Below the pieces are notes generated by a model. That model was not told the DNA's origin, searched no databases, and saw nothing but the letters and a program-made list of their open reading frames with translations. Below, in pieces: positions 16,765-26,628 of a DNA stretch of 64,000 nucleotides. Position 1 is the first letter of the stretch. Each line of letters opens with the position of its first letter. This DNA comes from Stratiformator vulcanicus (lineage in GTDB: Bacteria > Planctomycetota > Planctomycetia > Planctomycetales > Planctomycetaceae), in NCBI RefSeq assembly GCF_007744515.1, contig NZ_CP036268.1:2519712-2583711 (forward strand), in the 5' to 3' direction. The translations under genes and the position numbers were made by a program.

Positions 16765-19707
16765 ATGGTTCGCCTGGAGATTGCGGCATCGGTCTTGTTC
16801 CTGATCGGCGTATTGCCAATCGCCTACGGCGACTCCGATACGCCGAATTCGTTGACCGTCTCCGGACGGGTCGTGCTCCCGGACGGTTCTCCCGCGGTGA
16901 GCGCCGAAGTGGACTTTCGACTTGCGTACCGCAAGCCGCTCACCGGGATTGTGTCCGATTCTGACGGCCGGTTCGAATTCGACACCGAGATCCGGCCTGC
17001 TGATCTCATACGGCATCGACTCACCGTGACGGCTCGACTACCGGGGTCGACGCCCCTGTGCGGCGACGTCCGTTTCCCGGCAGTCGTGGGTGAGCAGGCT
17101 GACGCGGCTCGCGCGACCGAAACGATCCGCAGGCGACTCCGTCAAATTGAAATTAGGCTCGAAGCGGCCAAGGTCGTGGTGCTCAATGTCGTCGACGGGG
17201 ACGGCGTTCCTTGCCGCGACGCCCACGCCGGGGTGTTTGTGGCGGGAGAGACGGTCAGCCGTTTGACCGATGCGACAGGACGGGCGGAGATTCTGCTGCC
17301 GCAGGACGCTGTGGTTCAACAGGCGTTTGCGAAAAAAAGCGGCGTCGGTTTCGACTACCGCATTTTTCTGGACCAGAAGTCTGCACATCTCGGCTCGGTC
17401 ACGGAGCCCCCGGATCTGTCAGAGCCGATCAATCTGCAATTGACTGCCGGTGAGCCGATCCGAGTTCGATTGACCGAAGTCGATGGTTCTCCGATTAAAG
17501 ATGCCACCGTCCGCCTGTGGCTGCTCAAGAAGCCGAGCGAGATTGAACATTTTAATTTATCTTACCTGCACGAACTCGCCACCGAGAAGACCGATGTCGG
17601 CGGCGTTGCCACATTCGATTGGATTCCCGAGTGGCGCGATCGAAAGGTGCAAAGCCTGACTTTCTGGCCTACGGTGAGTAATGACTACGTCCGAACGCGG
17701 GGCGAGTATCTATTCGATTCCGCCGACGGAAATTTAACACTGGCCCTCCCGCGACTGGTTAAAGTTCAGGGACAACTAATCGATCAAGACGGGTCTCCCT
17801 ACACGGGCGAACCCATGCTCGTTCAGGCGGACGGTGCAGATTACTCATTCGACGGACACCACGGAGGCGCTCTTTCCGATGAAAACGGGCGTTTCGAAGT
17901 CGGCCTCGCACCCGACCACATTTACATCATCGGTGCTTACAACGAGAAGTGGGCGACGGTTCCGTTCGACGGGTTGCCGGTCCTCTCAGGACAGCCGGTC
18001 CCCGAACTGAAACTTCAACTGACGCCTGCGACGCGAATTCATGGCCGGGTCGTCCGGAAGAAGAACCACGAGTTGCTGAAAGACCAGCAAGTCAATTTGA
18101 CGCTTTCCGGCAAACGGCTCGACGAGTTGGACGGCGTGAAATTGCCGAACCCGGGTAACGTCAACTACGTCGTCGCGCCACGTCTTCACTGGGGAGTACG
18201 AACCGATGGCGACGGTCAGTTCGAATTCTTCGTCGGCCCGGGAGAATACACATTAAGGTCCGGAATCTCCGCGACTCAGACGGTGAAAGTCAACGGGGAA
18301 GAAAACGTCCGTTTCGATATTGAAGTCGAGCCGCGCGAGTATTCGTTGCTGAAAGGTCGGGTGCTCGTCGGCGATCAGGACGAGCCTGCTGCCAAGGCCC
18401 GCGTCGAGGTCGCATCGATCGACTTCGCCAATCGAACAGAGGCAAAGACGGATGATCAAGGACGATTCGCGATTCAGCGGACGCCCGCAAAGCTTCTTAT
18501 CTATGCGGAACTGGCCGATAAGAATCTCTATGGTGTCGCTGCTGTCGGCGAAACGGAGTCCGAGGTTGTGATTCGCCTTAGCCCGGCTGCCTCAGCAACC
18601 GGAGTCTTGATCGAGACCGACACCAATAGTCCGGCGGCCGATCGCGATTTGATCTACGGTATCGAACTCAGGTCCGATGACGGCCTGATGTCCCATGAAT
18701 TCGGGGCAAGCGTGAAAACCGATGCAGAAGGCCGATTCCTGCTGAATCACCTGGTTGTCGGCCAGACTTACAAAATTCAGCACACGATCGATAATGTTTA
18801 TTTGCGGGTCACCACGGTCACGCCGGAATCATCCGAGCAAATCGACCTCGGGACTCTTAAGCTTCCCGAACCGTACCGGCCGCCGACCGAAAAGGAATAC
18901 TTCACAAGACGTTTTAGCAGCCAGAAGAAGTCGCTTGACCGGATCAAGCAGGCAGCGCGGGATGCCCGGCTGATGAATGCCAATGCCGCGATCTTCATCG
19001 GGGACCCGAATGACGAGTCTGCGTTCGAGTTTTATAATACAATTCGAAAGGACGATCGTCTGAAAGAGATGCGGCAGGATTTTCGCTACACCTATCTGGA
19101 TGTGACTCAAGAAGAAGTCGCAACGATACTTGGCGAATGGAACATCGCTCAGAACGACCCGATGAAGCCTCGTCTTGTGATCGTTAATGGCCTTGGCGAA
19201 CCTGTGAACGAGGTCGTGCGACCTGAATATCTCGACGAAGGATTCGCCCCGGTCATCGCATTTTTCAAGCGGCATCGGACTCAGGCGAAAGATGCAAGTG
19301 TCCTTCTCGGCGAAGCTGTTTCCAAGGCGAAGGCAGAAGACAAACGCATCTTTCTGCACGAATCAGCTACGTGGTGCGGGCCATGTTTATTGCTCTCGCG
19401 ATTTTATGACAAGCATAAGAAGATTTTCGACAAGCACTTCGTGCACGTTGTTATCGATGATCGATGGAAAGGTTCCGGCGAGGTGATGGACTCACTACGC
19501 GAAACCAGACGCGGCATTCCGTGGATCGCAATTCTCGATCAGGATCGCCAGGTCCTCGCGACGTCAGACGGCCCCGACGGCAACATCGGCTTCCCCGCTG
19601 GGGACGATGGGGTTCATCACTTCCTCGAGATGCTGCGGCGTTCGGCTCCGGGCATGAGCGAAGCGGATCTGAAAACGATTGAAGACGATTTATCGGGCGA
19701 GCCGTAG
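16765..19707 (+). CDS. Exported multi-domain protein: beta-sandwich repeats plus C-terminal thioredoxin fold
   Basis: A 980-residue protein with an N-terminal signal (IAASVLFLIGVLPIAYG). It carries several carboxypeptidase-regulatory-like beta-sandwich modules, seen as recurring G-R-V-x-x-D-G-S/x-P and D-x-x-G-R-F-x-F/V patterns: VSGRVVLPDGSPAVSA, VQGQLIDQDGSPYTGE, IHGRVVRKKNHELL, LKGRVLVGDQDEPAAKA. A region resembling a degenerate thioredoxin (~735-835) follows, then a thioredoxin-like domain with WCGPC at ~870-874 and a cis-Pro candidate in RGIPWIAILD. This suggests a periplasmic or surface redox protein. The substrate is unknown, and no DsbD-like partner is adjacent. Confidence 0.85.
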   Translation: MVRLEIAASVLFLIGVLPIAYGDSDTPNSLTVSGRVVLPDGSPAVSAEVDFRLAYRKPLTGIVSDSDGRFEFDTEIRPADLIRHRLTVTARLPGSTPLCGDVRFPAVVGEQADAARATETIRRRLRQIEIRLEAAKVVVLNVVDGDGVPCRDAHAGVFVAGETVSRLTDATGRAEILLPQDAVVQQAFAKKSGVGFDYRIFLDQKSAHLGSVTEPPDLSEPINLQLTAGEPIRVRLTEVDGSPIKDATVRLWLLKKPSEIEHFNLSYLHELATEKTDVGGVATFDWIPEWRDRKVQSLTFWPTVSNDYVRTRGEYLFDSADGNLTLALPRLVKVQGQLIDQDGSPYTGEPMLVQADGADYSFDGHHGGALSDENGRFEVGLAPDHIYIIGAYNEKWATVPFDGLPVLSGQPVPELKLQLTPATRIHGRVVRKKNHELLKDQQVNLTLSGKRLDELDGVKLPNPGNVNYVVAPRLHWGVRTDGDGQFEFFVGPGEYTLRSGISATQTVKVNGEENVRFDIEVEPREYSLLKGRVLVGDQDEPAAKARVEVASIDFANRTEAKTDDQGRFAIQRTPAKLLIYAELADKNLYGVAAVGETESEVVIRLSPAASATGVLIETDTNSPAADRDLIYGIELRSDDGLMSHEFGASVKTDAEGRFLLNHLVVGQTYKIQHTIDNVYLRVTTVTPESSEQIDLGTLKLPEPYRPPTEKEYFTRRFSSQKKSLDRIKQAARDARLMNANAAIFIGDPNDESAFEFYNTIRKDDRLKEMRQDFRYTYLDVTQEEVATILGEWNIAQNDPMKPRLVIVNGLGEPVNEVVRPEYLDEGFAPVIAFFKRHRTQAKDASVLLGEAVSKAKAEDKRIFLHESATWCGPCLLLSRFYDKHKKIFDKHFVHVVIDDRWKGSGEVMDSLRETRRGIPWIAILDQDRQVLATSDGPDGNIGFPAGDDGVHHFLEMLRRSAPGMSEADLKTIEDDLSGEP

Positions 19708-19783
19708 CGGCGAAATTTCGTGCTCCACGGACCGCTGAGGTGTTCTCATCTCTCAGCGAGGCGTTGCGCGGACTCCGACCAAT

Positions 19784-20563
19784 TCAGCTTGTACCCGGCT
19801 TTCGCGCCTCTACCGGAGGCGGCATCAGATCGGGCGGCGCAACCAATTCAGATTGTTTGACGGGAGGGCCGCGTCGGACGTATCCACCGCCGGCGTTCTG
19901 CCTGCCGTCGATGTCGAATTGGTTGGCAAGTAGCAGCGTAAGCGATTGTCTTCCTGAACGACTCTTGATAACGACGTTCTTGAGATAATTTCGCTCGCCG
20001 CAGTCGCCGACTTCCAGAAACTCTCTGTCCGATTCCCGAACTCCTTCCTGCTCAACTGTAAATTGCCCGTTCCAGAAGATGAAGTCGAACTCGTCCGGGG
20101 AGACATCGTACTCAGCGACCAAGTAGTCAAATTCGCCCTCGGTGGCGTCACGAGCGATGACCGGGAAGAAGGCGAAGTTCCGGTCGCGGATGCGAAATGA
20201 GTAAAAAAGATAAGAGTAGGTCGCTGTCGATTTGGCAGAATGCTCGACGACCGTTGCCCGCTGGATCGGCCCGGTAAAGTTTGGAAGGAAATCCCGTTGC
20301 TGCCGAAAGCCATAGTTGCCATCGCTGACCGACGGGACGACGACGTCGCCGCCCGCCGGCGCGATAAAGACGAACGTACGCTCTCGTCGCCCGAACTGGT
20401 CTTTCCCGTTGAGTTCCCAGATTCCGTGCAATCTCCGGTCGAGAGACGTCTCGTTGAGATCGGTAGGAAGTTGATCAAAGAACTTCGGCATGCCGAACAT
20501 ATTAATGTCCGCCAGCCATGTGAGAGCGACCAAGGCGCACTTGAGCAATGATTCAGAAGCCAT
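19784..20563 (-). CDS. Hypothetical protein, beta-rich
   Basis: A 259-residue protein not assigned to a family. The N-terminal ~20 residues (SLLKCALVALTWLADINMFG) could be a weak signal or membrane anchor. The core alternates short strands, for example LHGIWELNGKDQFGRRERTF, YSYLFYSFRIRDRNFAFFPV and FDFIFWNGQFTVEQEG, which resembles planctomycete proteins that evaluate a residual or expected value. The C-terminus is Pro-rich and low complexity. It ends 77 bases from the convergent 980-aa gene and lies 24 bases downstream of the aldehyde dehydrogenase stop, so transcription might read across. Confidence 0.72.
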   Translation of the reverse strand: MASESLLKCALVALTWLADINMFGMPKFFDQLPTDLNETSLDRRLHGIWELNGKDQFGRRERTFVFIAPAGGDVVVPSVSDGNYGFRQQRDFLPNFTGPIQRATVVEHSAKSTATYSYLFYSFRIRDRNFAFFPVIARDATEGEFDYLVAEYDVSPDEFDFIFWNGQFTVEQEGVRESDREFLEVGDCGERNYLKNVVIKSRSGRQSLTLLLANQFDIDGRQNAGGGYVRRGPPVKQSELVAPPDLMPPPVEARKPGTS

Positions 20564-20587
20564 CCCTGTTCCTTCCGCTTGCCGTCC

Positions 20588-22063
20588 TTAATCCAAACTC
20601 ATCGTCACCGTCTTGCTTTCGATATAATTCGACAGCGCCGCTTCGCCGAGTTCCCGGCCGAGGCCGCTTTGTTTGAAGCCGCCGAAGGGGGCGGCGGCGT
20701 CGAAGACGTCGTAGCAGTTGACCCACACGGTGCCGGCTTTAAGAGTGGCTGCGGCTTTATGGGCCTTGGCGACGTCTCGCGTGAAGACCGATGCGGCGAG
20801 GCCGTATTCTGTGGTGTTGCCGCGCTTAACGACTTCATCGATGTCGCTGAACTTCATGATTTGCATCACCGGGCCGAAGATTTCCTCGCGGGCGATTTTC
20901 ATATCGTCTTTGACATCGGTGAAGACCGTCGGTTGGATATAATAGCCGCGATCTCCCTGACGCCCGCCACCGGTGAGACAAGTCGCACCTTCGCTCTTGC
21001 CCGACTCGATATAGCCCAGAATCTTATCGAACTGCGTCTTATCGATCTGCGGCCCCTGCTCGGTCGAAGGGTCGAACGGATCGCCGACTTTGCGTTCCTT
21101 CGACATGCCGACGAGTTTGTCGACCATTTGATCGTGGATGTCGTCTTCGACGAAAATCCGCGAGCATGCCACGCAGCACTGCCCTTGATTTAAATAGAGT
21201 CCGATGAAGGCCCCTTGCGCGGCCTGCTCTAAATCAGCGTCGGCAAAAATTAAGTTCGGGCTCTTGCCACCCAATTCGAGCGTGACCCGTTTTAAGGATT
21301 GCGCCGCGTTCTTCATGATCATTTTTCCGACTTCCGTCGAGCCGGTGAACGCGACCTTATCGATCAGTGGGTTGTCGACGACCGCGGCGCCGGCGGTCGG
21401 GCCGTAACCTGGGACGATATTAATGACGCCATCGGGAAATCCCGCTTCCTGCGCGAGGTCGGCCATTCTTAAACAGGTCAGCGGCGTTTGCTCGGCCGGC
21501 TTCATCACGATGGTGCAGCCCGCGGCCAGTGCGGGGCCCCACTTCCAAGCGGCCATCAGCATCGGGAAGTTCCACGGAATGATCTGCCCGGCGACGCCGA
21601 CCGGCTCGCTCCGCGTGTAGCACATGTAGTTGCCGCGGATCGGGATCGTTTTGCCTTCGATCTTGTCGGCCCAGCCGGCGTAATAGCGGAGGCAGTCGAT
21701 CACGAGCGGCAGATCGGCGTTGCGGCTGTCGCTGATCGGCTTGCCGTTGTCGAGCGTTTCGAGCGCCGCCAGTTCGTCGAAGTTGTCTTCGAACAGGTCG
21801 GCGAGCTTGTACATCAGCCGCCCGCGATCGCGGGCATCCATCTTCGACCACGGGCCGCTGTCGAAGGCCTTGCGAGCCGCTTTAGCCGCCCGATCGATGT
21901 CCTCGGCATCCCCCGCGGCGACATTCGCGATGATCTCTTCGGTCGCGGGGTTCATCGTTTCAAACGTCTCCCCGCTCGCGGCGTCGACCCATTCCCCGCC
22001 AATGAAACACTGGGTTTGCTTGATCTCCGGCGCGGTTTGCTTCGGTGCTTCGGCGATAGACAT
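20588..22063 (-). CDS. NAD(P)-dependent aldehyde dehydrogenase
   Basis: A 491-residue aldehyde dehydrogenase superfamily enzyme. The motifs are the cofactor region [20 protein letters not shown], the catalytic glutamate in [14 protein letters not shown], and the catalytic cysteine in [11 protein letters not shown], followed by [13 protein letters not shown] and [16 protein letters not shown] at the C-terminus. Together these resemble broad-specificity betaine- or retinal-type aldehyde dehydrogenases. The ATG at 22063 is chosen because an AAGGAG site lies 8 bases upstream; the ORF extends in frame to 22138. The gene is transcribed divergently from pdxJ, with 164 bases between the starts. Confidence 0.95.
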   Translation of the reverse strand: MSIAEAPKQTAPEIKQTQCFIGGEWVDAASGETFETMNPATEEIIANVAAGDAEDIDRAAKAARKAFDSGPWSKMDARDRGRLMYKLADLFEDNFDELAALETLDNGKPISDSRNADLPLVIDCLRYYAGWADKIEGKTIPIRGNYMCYTRSEPVGVAGQIIPWNFPMLMAAWKWGPALAAGCTIVMKPAEQTPLTCLRMADLAQEAGFPDGVINIVPGYGPTAGAAVVDNPLIDKVAFTGSTEVGKMIMKNAAQSLKRVTLELGGKSPNLIFADADLEQAAQGAFIGLYLNQGQCCVACSRIFVEDDIHDQMVDKLVGMSKERKVGDPFDPSTEQGPQIDKTQFDKILGYIESGKSEGATCLTGGGRQGDRGYYIQPTVFTDVKDDMKIAREEIFGPVMQIMKFSDIDEVVKRGNTTEYGLAASVFTRDVAKAHKAAATLKAGTVWVNCYDVFDAAAPFGGFKQSGLGRELGEAALSNYIESKTVTMSLD

Positions 22064-22227
22064 GGCGGCTCCTTGCGGGCGAAGGGATTGGATGATTCGG
22101 CAACCATTGATGCTATCCCGGCGAACCAACTTCCTCAACGGGCGTCGTTACTTCCATGACATCTGCGAGCGTCGGTATAAACTGACGGCGGTCACTCGCT
22201 CCCTTTCCTCACTCCCGGCTCATCAAT

Positions 22228-22947
22228 ATGCCCCTGCTCGGCGTCAACATCGATCACGTCGCCACGATCCGGCAGGCCCGCCGGACTGTTGAGCCCGATC
22301 CCGTATGGGCCGCAGCATTGGCGGAGCTCGCCGGGGCGGACGGCATCACGGTGCATCTTCGGGAAGACCGTCGGCACATTCAGGACCGCGACGTCCGAGT
22401 CCTTCGCGAAACGCTGCAGGTTCCGATGAATCTGGAGATGGCTTGCGAAGATTCGATTACCGACATCGCCTGCGAGGTCAAACCGGCCAAGGCGTGTCTC
22501 GTGCCGGAGAAGCGAGAGGAAGTCACGACCGAAGGCGGGCTCGACGTGCTCGGAAACATCGATCGCGTCCGTCACTGTGTCGAGCGACTGCACGAGGCCC
22601 AGATCGAAGTCAGTTTGTTCATTGACCCTGATGAGCAACAAATCGACGCCGCTAAAGAGCTCGGTGTCGCCGCGGTGGAACTCCATACCGGCACCTACGC
22701 CGAAGCGAACGAGGGATCACTTCGCGACCATGAATTGCATGTCCTCACCAAAGCCGGCAAGCACGCCCGGCAATGCGATCTGCTCCTGAATGCCGGTCAT
22801 GGATTGACTTATCGCAACGTTGGCCCAGTGGCCCGCATACCGGAAATGCACGAACTTAACATCGGGCACAGTATCGTCAGCCGGGCGGTTCTGGTCGGGA
22901 TGGAACGCGCCGTGCGGGAGATGAAGGAACTGGTCATGGTCGATTAG
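22228..22947 (+). CDS. pdxJ: Pyridoxine 5'-phosphate synthase
   Basis: A 239-residue PdxJ, the full family length. It condenses 1-deoxyxylulose 5-phosphate with 3-amino-2-oxopropyl phosphate to make pyridoxine phosphate. Signatures in order are [17 protein letters not shown] at the N-terminus, [47 protein letters not shown], the ELHTGTYAE segment, and the C-terminal phosphate-binding [12 protein letters not shown] and [13 protein letters not shown]. No other vitamin B6 gene is adjacent. It is divergently transcribed from the aldehyde dehydrogenase gene. Confidence 0.96.
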   Translation: MPLLGVNIDHVATIRQARRTVEPDPVWAAALAELAGADGITVHLREDRRHIQDRDVRVLRETLQVPMNLEMACEDSITDIACEVKPAKACLVPEKREEVTTEGGLDVLGNIDRVRHCVERLHEAQIEVSLFIDPDEQQIDAAKELGVAAVELHTGTYAEANEGSLRDHELHVLTKAGKHARQCDLLLNAGHGLTYRNVGPVARIPEMHELNIGHSIVSRAVLVGMERAVREMKELVMVD

Positions 22948-23109
22948 CGATCAACAGTCGGCTGAGCAGATTCAGCCGAGCAGCTTCAGTGCAATCGGCC
23001 GTCGCAAGAGCCGGAACCGCGATCATGATTGAACCGGCGGTGATGTTCAGCGATGATAATCTGCACAAGATTTCCGGTGACCGACGTCAGACTTCACTCG
23101 GCGAGCAAC

Positions 23110-24240
23110 ATGGCCTTCGTGGACCGTGATTGTCACAAAAAATTATCGAACTGCAGATCGCCTTGGGTGCTTCTGTGGCCCGCGCTATTGGCGTTGCTGT
23201 CTGTTTGCCACGCCGGCGACCCGGTCCATTTCGCACCGGGGCAACGCAATCAGTTGTCGGACCGTGAGGTCGAACTTGAACTAATTCTGAAGGAAGAATT
23301 GTCTGATGTCCGCGACGCTCGCTGGGCGTTCGAGGTAGACGGCACGGTCGTCCGGACAGGACGGTTCCGGTTTGAAGAGACGGTGAAAGAAGAGGGGCGC
23401 CCGACTCTTTCGGTGCAACTTCCGAAGGTCGAAGCGGGGCTGGTCGTCGATGCGACGCTGATCGTCTCTTACGCGGATTCAGCGGGATCGCACTCGTTCT
23501 CCCAACGTCTCAATGTCGTGGGGCCGGACGTGCTGTCGGGGCTTCGCGGCAAATTATCCGACGTGGGAGTCGCCGTTTACGATGACCTCGGTCAATCGCA
23601 CGATGTGCTTGACGCTGAGGAACTCGAATATCGGAAGCTGCATTCGCTGTCGGGTGTCGGCGAGATCGAAGAGGGAATTCTGATCTTCGGCGAAAGGACC
23701 GAGTTCGCTTATCGTCAAAGTTTGAGTGAGGCCGCGATTGCTGCGACTCGAGCGGGAAAGCAGGTGCTGGTATTGCGGCCCTCGAGCGACGGTTTCCCAT
23801 TAAGTTCGCTCATTAGAGAGACAGATGCCGACGAGCCCGTTCGACGTCATTTCAAGCAGGTCACTTTGGGGACGATATCCAATTTGCCGAGCAAGAAGGA
23901 TTCGCTCGATGTCGCGTATTGGTCGCGAAACGACGGCAACCCTGGCTTTAATTTAGCCCTCATAAGGCGACGATTGATTGCGGTGCCGGACAACGAGGCC
24001 GACTGGCAAATATTGTCCGTTACTGGAAACGGGAAAAAGGGCGGGCATCTGATGCTGGTCGGTGTCCCGATCGTCGAGTCATGGGGCGATGCCTCGCCTC
24101 GATTATTGCTGCGTCGGCTGTTCGAAACCGCGCTCACTCAAATAAAGTTGCGTCGTGATGGCCGTTCGGAAAAAGTCGCGTTACGAAAAAACTCAGCTAC
24201 CGGTTCGCCGGATGAGCCTGATCCCCACCGAGAAGATTAA
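23110..24240 (+). CDS. Exported hypothetical protein upstream of the CsgG-like gene
   Basis: A protein of about 376 residues. A hydrophobic stretch preceded by basic residues (WVLLWPALLALLSVCHAG) reads as a signal peptide. The next ~90 residues look like a beta-sandwich (VELELILKEELSDVRDARWA, then SVQLPKVEAGLVVDATLIV), followed by a domain with alpha/beta character (GVAVYDDLGQSHDVL, AGKQVLVLRP) that may be Rossmann-like or glutamine-amidotransferase-like. I do not recognise a family. The start is the ATG at 23110, giving a compact signal; an in-frame start at 23053 also exists. It precedes the CsgG-like gene by 31 bases and is probably co-transcribed. Confidence 0.72.
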   Translation: MAFVDRDCHKKLSNCRSPWVLLWPALLALLSVCHAGDPVHFAPGQRNQLSDREVELELILKEELSDVRDARWAFEVDGTVVRTGRFRFEETVKEEGRPTLSVQLPKVEAGLVVDATLIVSYADSAGSHSFSQRLNVVGPDVLSGLRGKLSDVGVAVYDDLGQSHDVLDAEELEYRKLHSLSGVGEIEEGILIFGERTEFAYRQSLSEAAIAATRAGKQVLVLRPSSDGFPLSSLIRETDADEPVRRHFKQVTLGTISNLPSKKDSLDVAYWSRNDGNPGFNLALIRRRLIAVPDNEADWQILSVTGNGKKGGHLMLVGVPIVESWGDASPRLLLRRLFETALTQIKLRRDGRSEKVALRKNSATGSPDEPDPHRED

Positions 24241-24271
24241 CCCTACCAAACTTAAAAGAGGATTTATCGCC

Positions 24272-25231
24272 GTGCTCCTAACAAGAACTCATACCGCTCA
24301 GTCAATGTTGGCAGCCGCAATGCTCTGCTTGTTCGCCGGTTATAGCAGCGCCGATGATTCGGCGGTCCGGACCGCGGTCCTCGGTTTTTCGGAACGAGGC
24401 GAAGACATCGCCGGCCACGGGGCGAAGCTCACCGATTTGTTATTCGCTGAACTCATACTCGTTCCGCAGGTGGAGTTGGTCGAACGTCAGGACCTCGCCA
24501 AAGCCGCCGACGAACTCGAGCTCAATCTTACCGGTATGGTCGCAACCGATAAGGCGGTGAAGATCGGACAGTTGAGCGGTGCAAAATTACTGGTGACCGG
24601 CTCGATCGTGCAGGTCGATGCCAAACTCGTTCTCGTCGCCAAATTGATCGGCACGGAAACGTCCCGCGTCTCGGGCGCCTCAGTTCGGGGACGACTGAGC
24701 GATGATTTCACCGAGCTCGCGGCGAAACTCGGTTCGGAGATCGGACGCGTGCTGGAGAAGGATTTGGCGAAGCTGGTCCCCAATGCGAAAGCTGAAAAAG
24801 ATGTCGTCGCGGAACTGCAACGGGCGCTCAAAGGAAAGCCGCGGCCAACATTATTTATTGAGATCGCTGAGGAGCATGTCGGTCAGCGGACGGTCGACCC
24901 GGCCGCCCAAACCGAACTGACCCGCATCTGCGATGCACTTGGTTTCGAAGTCCTCGATCCCGAGACGGCCGACCGCTCCGAAGCCGATGTCGTGATCACC
25001 GGCGAGGCATTTTCAGAGTTTGCGGTACGCCGAGGAAATCTTGTGTCCGTCAAAGCCCGCGTCGAGGTCAAAGCGGTCGAGCGGGCGACCGGCAAGATTC
25101 TCGCTTCGGACCGCGAAAATAAAACGGTCGTTGATCTGGCCGAGCATATTGCCGGTAAGAAGGCGCTGGAACAGGCAGCGACCGAATTGGCTCGCCGCGT
25201 ACTTCCCAAAGCCGTCGGCGCCAAGGATTGA
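24272..25231 (+). CDS. CsgG/HfaB-like lipoprotein-pore family protein
   Basis: A protein of about 319 residues with a Sec-type signal (SMLAAAMLCLFAGYSSA, then DDSAVRTAVLGF). The mature part begins like the CsgG family: TAVLGFSERGEDIAGHGAKL, LTDLLFAELILVPQVELVER, GAKLLVTGSIVQVDAKLVLV. A second half repeats a similar alpha/beta theme (ADVVITGEAFSEFAV). Unlike E. coli CsgG it lacks an evident lipobox Cys and the rest of the curli operon. I chose the GTG at 24272, preceded by an AAGAGG site, because it places the signal at the N-terminus; in-frame starts lie at 24155 and 24212. It may form a coupled pair with the upstream exported protein. Confidence 0.75.
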   Translation: MLLTRTHTAQSMLAAAMLCLFAGYSSADDSAVRTAVLGFSERGEDIAGHGAKLTDLLFAELILVPQVELVERQDLAKAADELELNLTGMVATDKAVKIGQLSGAKLLVTGSIVQVDAKLVLVAKLIGTETSRVSGASVRGRLSDDFTELAAKLGSEIGRVLEKDLAKLVPNAKAEKDVVAELQRALKGKPRPTLFIEIAEEHVGQRTVDPAAQTELTRICDALGFEVLDPETADRSEADVVITGEAFSEFAVRRGNLVSVKARVEVKAVERATGKILASDRENKTVVDLAEHIAGKKALEQAATELARRVLPKAVGAKD

Positions 25232-25317
25232 ACTCGTGCGTTTGACCGAACGAGTTAAAGCTTCATCGATGCCGGCCTCTCGGTCGGTGTCGCAGGCTTA
25301 GGACGGCTGACCGATCG

Positions 25318-26628
25318 TCAACTGACGGTCGGCATCCATTCGGATCGATACTCGCAGCCCCATAAGTCGCGGGCTGCGTCTGCATCTTGGAGATGACCAG
25401 TCTTCGAATCGATCTCAATCGGCGTCCCAGTGCGGTGCGCGATGTTCGCGAGATGGCAAAACAGGGCGCTGCGGTGTCCGTCACTGATCCCGCATTGCGG
25501 CGTTGCGTCACCCCTGATGCAGTCGAGAAAATTGCTCAAATGCGCGGTATCGCCCCGGTCGGCCTGATGCTCTTCGATTAATTTTCGATCGGGCCCGAAC
25601 GCCTGGTAGCCCGCATCATTGACGACCAGCGTGCCGTCGGTACCGCGAAATTCGATTCCGACTTGTCCCTCCGGTTTGAGCGACGAACTCCAACTGATGC
25701 CCTCCCAAGTGATCATTTTCTCGCCGCACTGATAGTTCGCGACCATCGTATCGGGCGTTTGCTGGTCATCATCAAAACGAAGCTTTGAACCGGTGACGTT
25801 GACCTGCTCAGGAAAATCAATGTCCATCGCCCAGCGGCAGATGTCGAGCATGTGGACGCCGTTGTTGCCAATCTCGCCGTTGCCCCAGTGCCAGAAATTG
25901 TGCCAGTTGTAGTGCAAGATGTTCGGCCGATAAGGCTGAGCCGTCGCCGGTCCCTGCCAGATGTCGTAGTCGAGCCACGCCGGCGGACTTTCCGGAGTAG
26001 CCCGGCCGATCGAGGGACGCCGCCGGTAGTAATAAGACTTCGCGAACAGAATATCTCCGATGACGCCCTCGCGAATTCTCCGCACGACTTGCTGGTATAG
26101 GGCTCCGCTGCGTCGCTGCATTCCGACCTGGACCGCCTTTCCACTGTCCTTTGCGGCCGAGATCATCAGCTCGCCTTCTTCGGCCGTGTGACTGCAGGGC
26201 TTTTCGACATAAACATTCTTCCCCGCCTGGCACGCCGTGATGGTCGCTGCGGCGTGCCAGTGGTTCGGCGCGGCGCAAAGCAAGCCATCGATCGCGGGAT
26301 CGTCCAGCGCCTCGCGATAATCTCGCACTCCCGTTGGACGGCGGTTCCCTTCATGTTCGGAGATGGCCTCGATACCGCGTTCGATTTGCCGTTCATCGGG
26401 ATCGCAGACGTAAGCGATTTCGATGTTGGGCAGCTCTCGCAGCAGTGCCGCCAATTGAAGACCGCGGGTGCGGATGCCCATCAGAGCCAGAACGACTTTC
26501 TCGCCCGCATCACGCGACTCGGCTTGAGCAGGTCTTGGTCGAGCGATCCCGCTCATCGCGACCGCTGCGGCAGAGCCGGCTAGGAATCGGCGGCGATCGA
26601 AGCCTTGACGGAAGAGGTCATCAGTCAC
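25318..26628 (-). CDS. Tat-exported Gfo/Idh/MocA family oxidoreductase
   Basis: A 436-residue protein with a twin-arginine signal (FDRRRFLAGSAAAVAMSG, mature part after PAQAES) and a dinucleotide-binding Rossmann domain (KVVLALMGIRTRGLQLAALL). The Gfo/Idh hallmark EKPCSHTAEEGE contains the catalytic-type EKP. The C-terminal domain includes DYDIWQGPA, YNWHNFWHWGNGEIGNNGVHMLDICRWAM and NFLDCIRGD, all typical of planctomycete paralogues of this family. These enzymes usually act on sugars or sugar acids with NAD(P); the substrate is unknown. It stands alone, convergent with the CsgG-like gene. Confidence 0.93.
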   Translation of the reverse strand: MTDDLFRQGFDRRRFLAGSAAAVAMSGIARPRPAQAESRDAGEKVVLALMGIRTRGLQLAALLRELPNIEIAYVCDPDERQIERGIEAISEHEGNRRPTGVRDYREALDDPAIDGLLCAAPNHWHAAATITACQAGKNVYVEKPCSHTAEEGELMISAAKDSGKAVQVGMQRRSGALYQQVVRRIREGVIGDILFAKSYYYRRRPSIGRATPESPPAWLDYDIWQGPATAQPYRPNILHYNWHNFWHWGNGEIGNNGVHMLDICRWAMDIDFPEQVNVTGSKLRFDDDQQTPDTMVANYQCGEKMITWEGISWSSSLKPEGQVGIEFRGTDGTLVVNDAGYQAFGPDRKLIEEHQADRGDTAHLSNFLDCIRGDATPQCGISDGHRSALFCHLANIAHRTGTPIEIDSKTGHLQDADAARDLWGCEYRSEWMPTVS

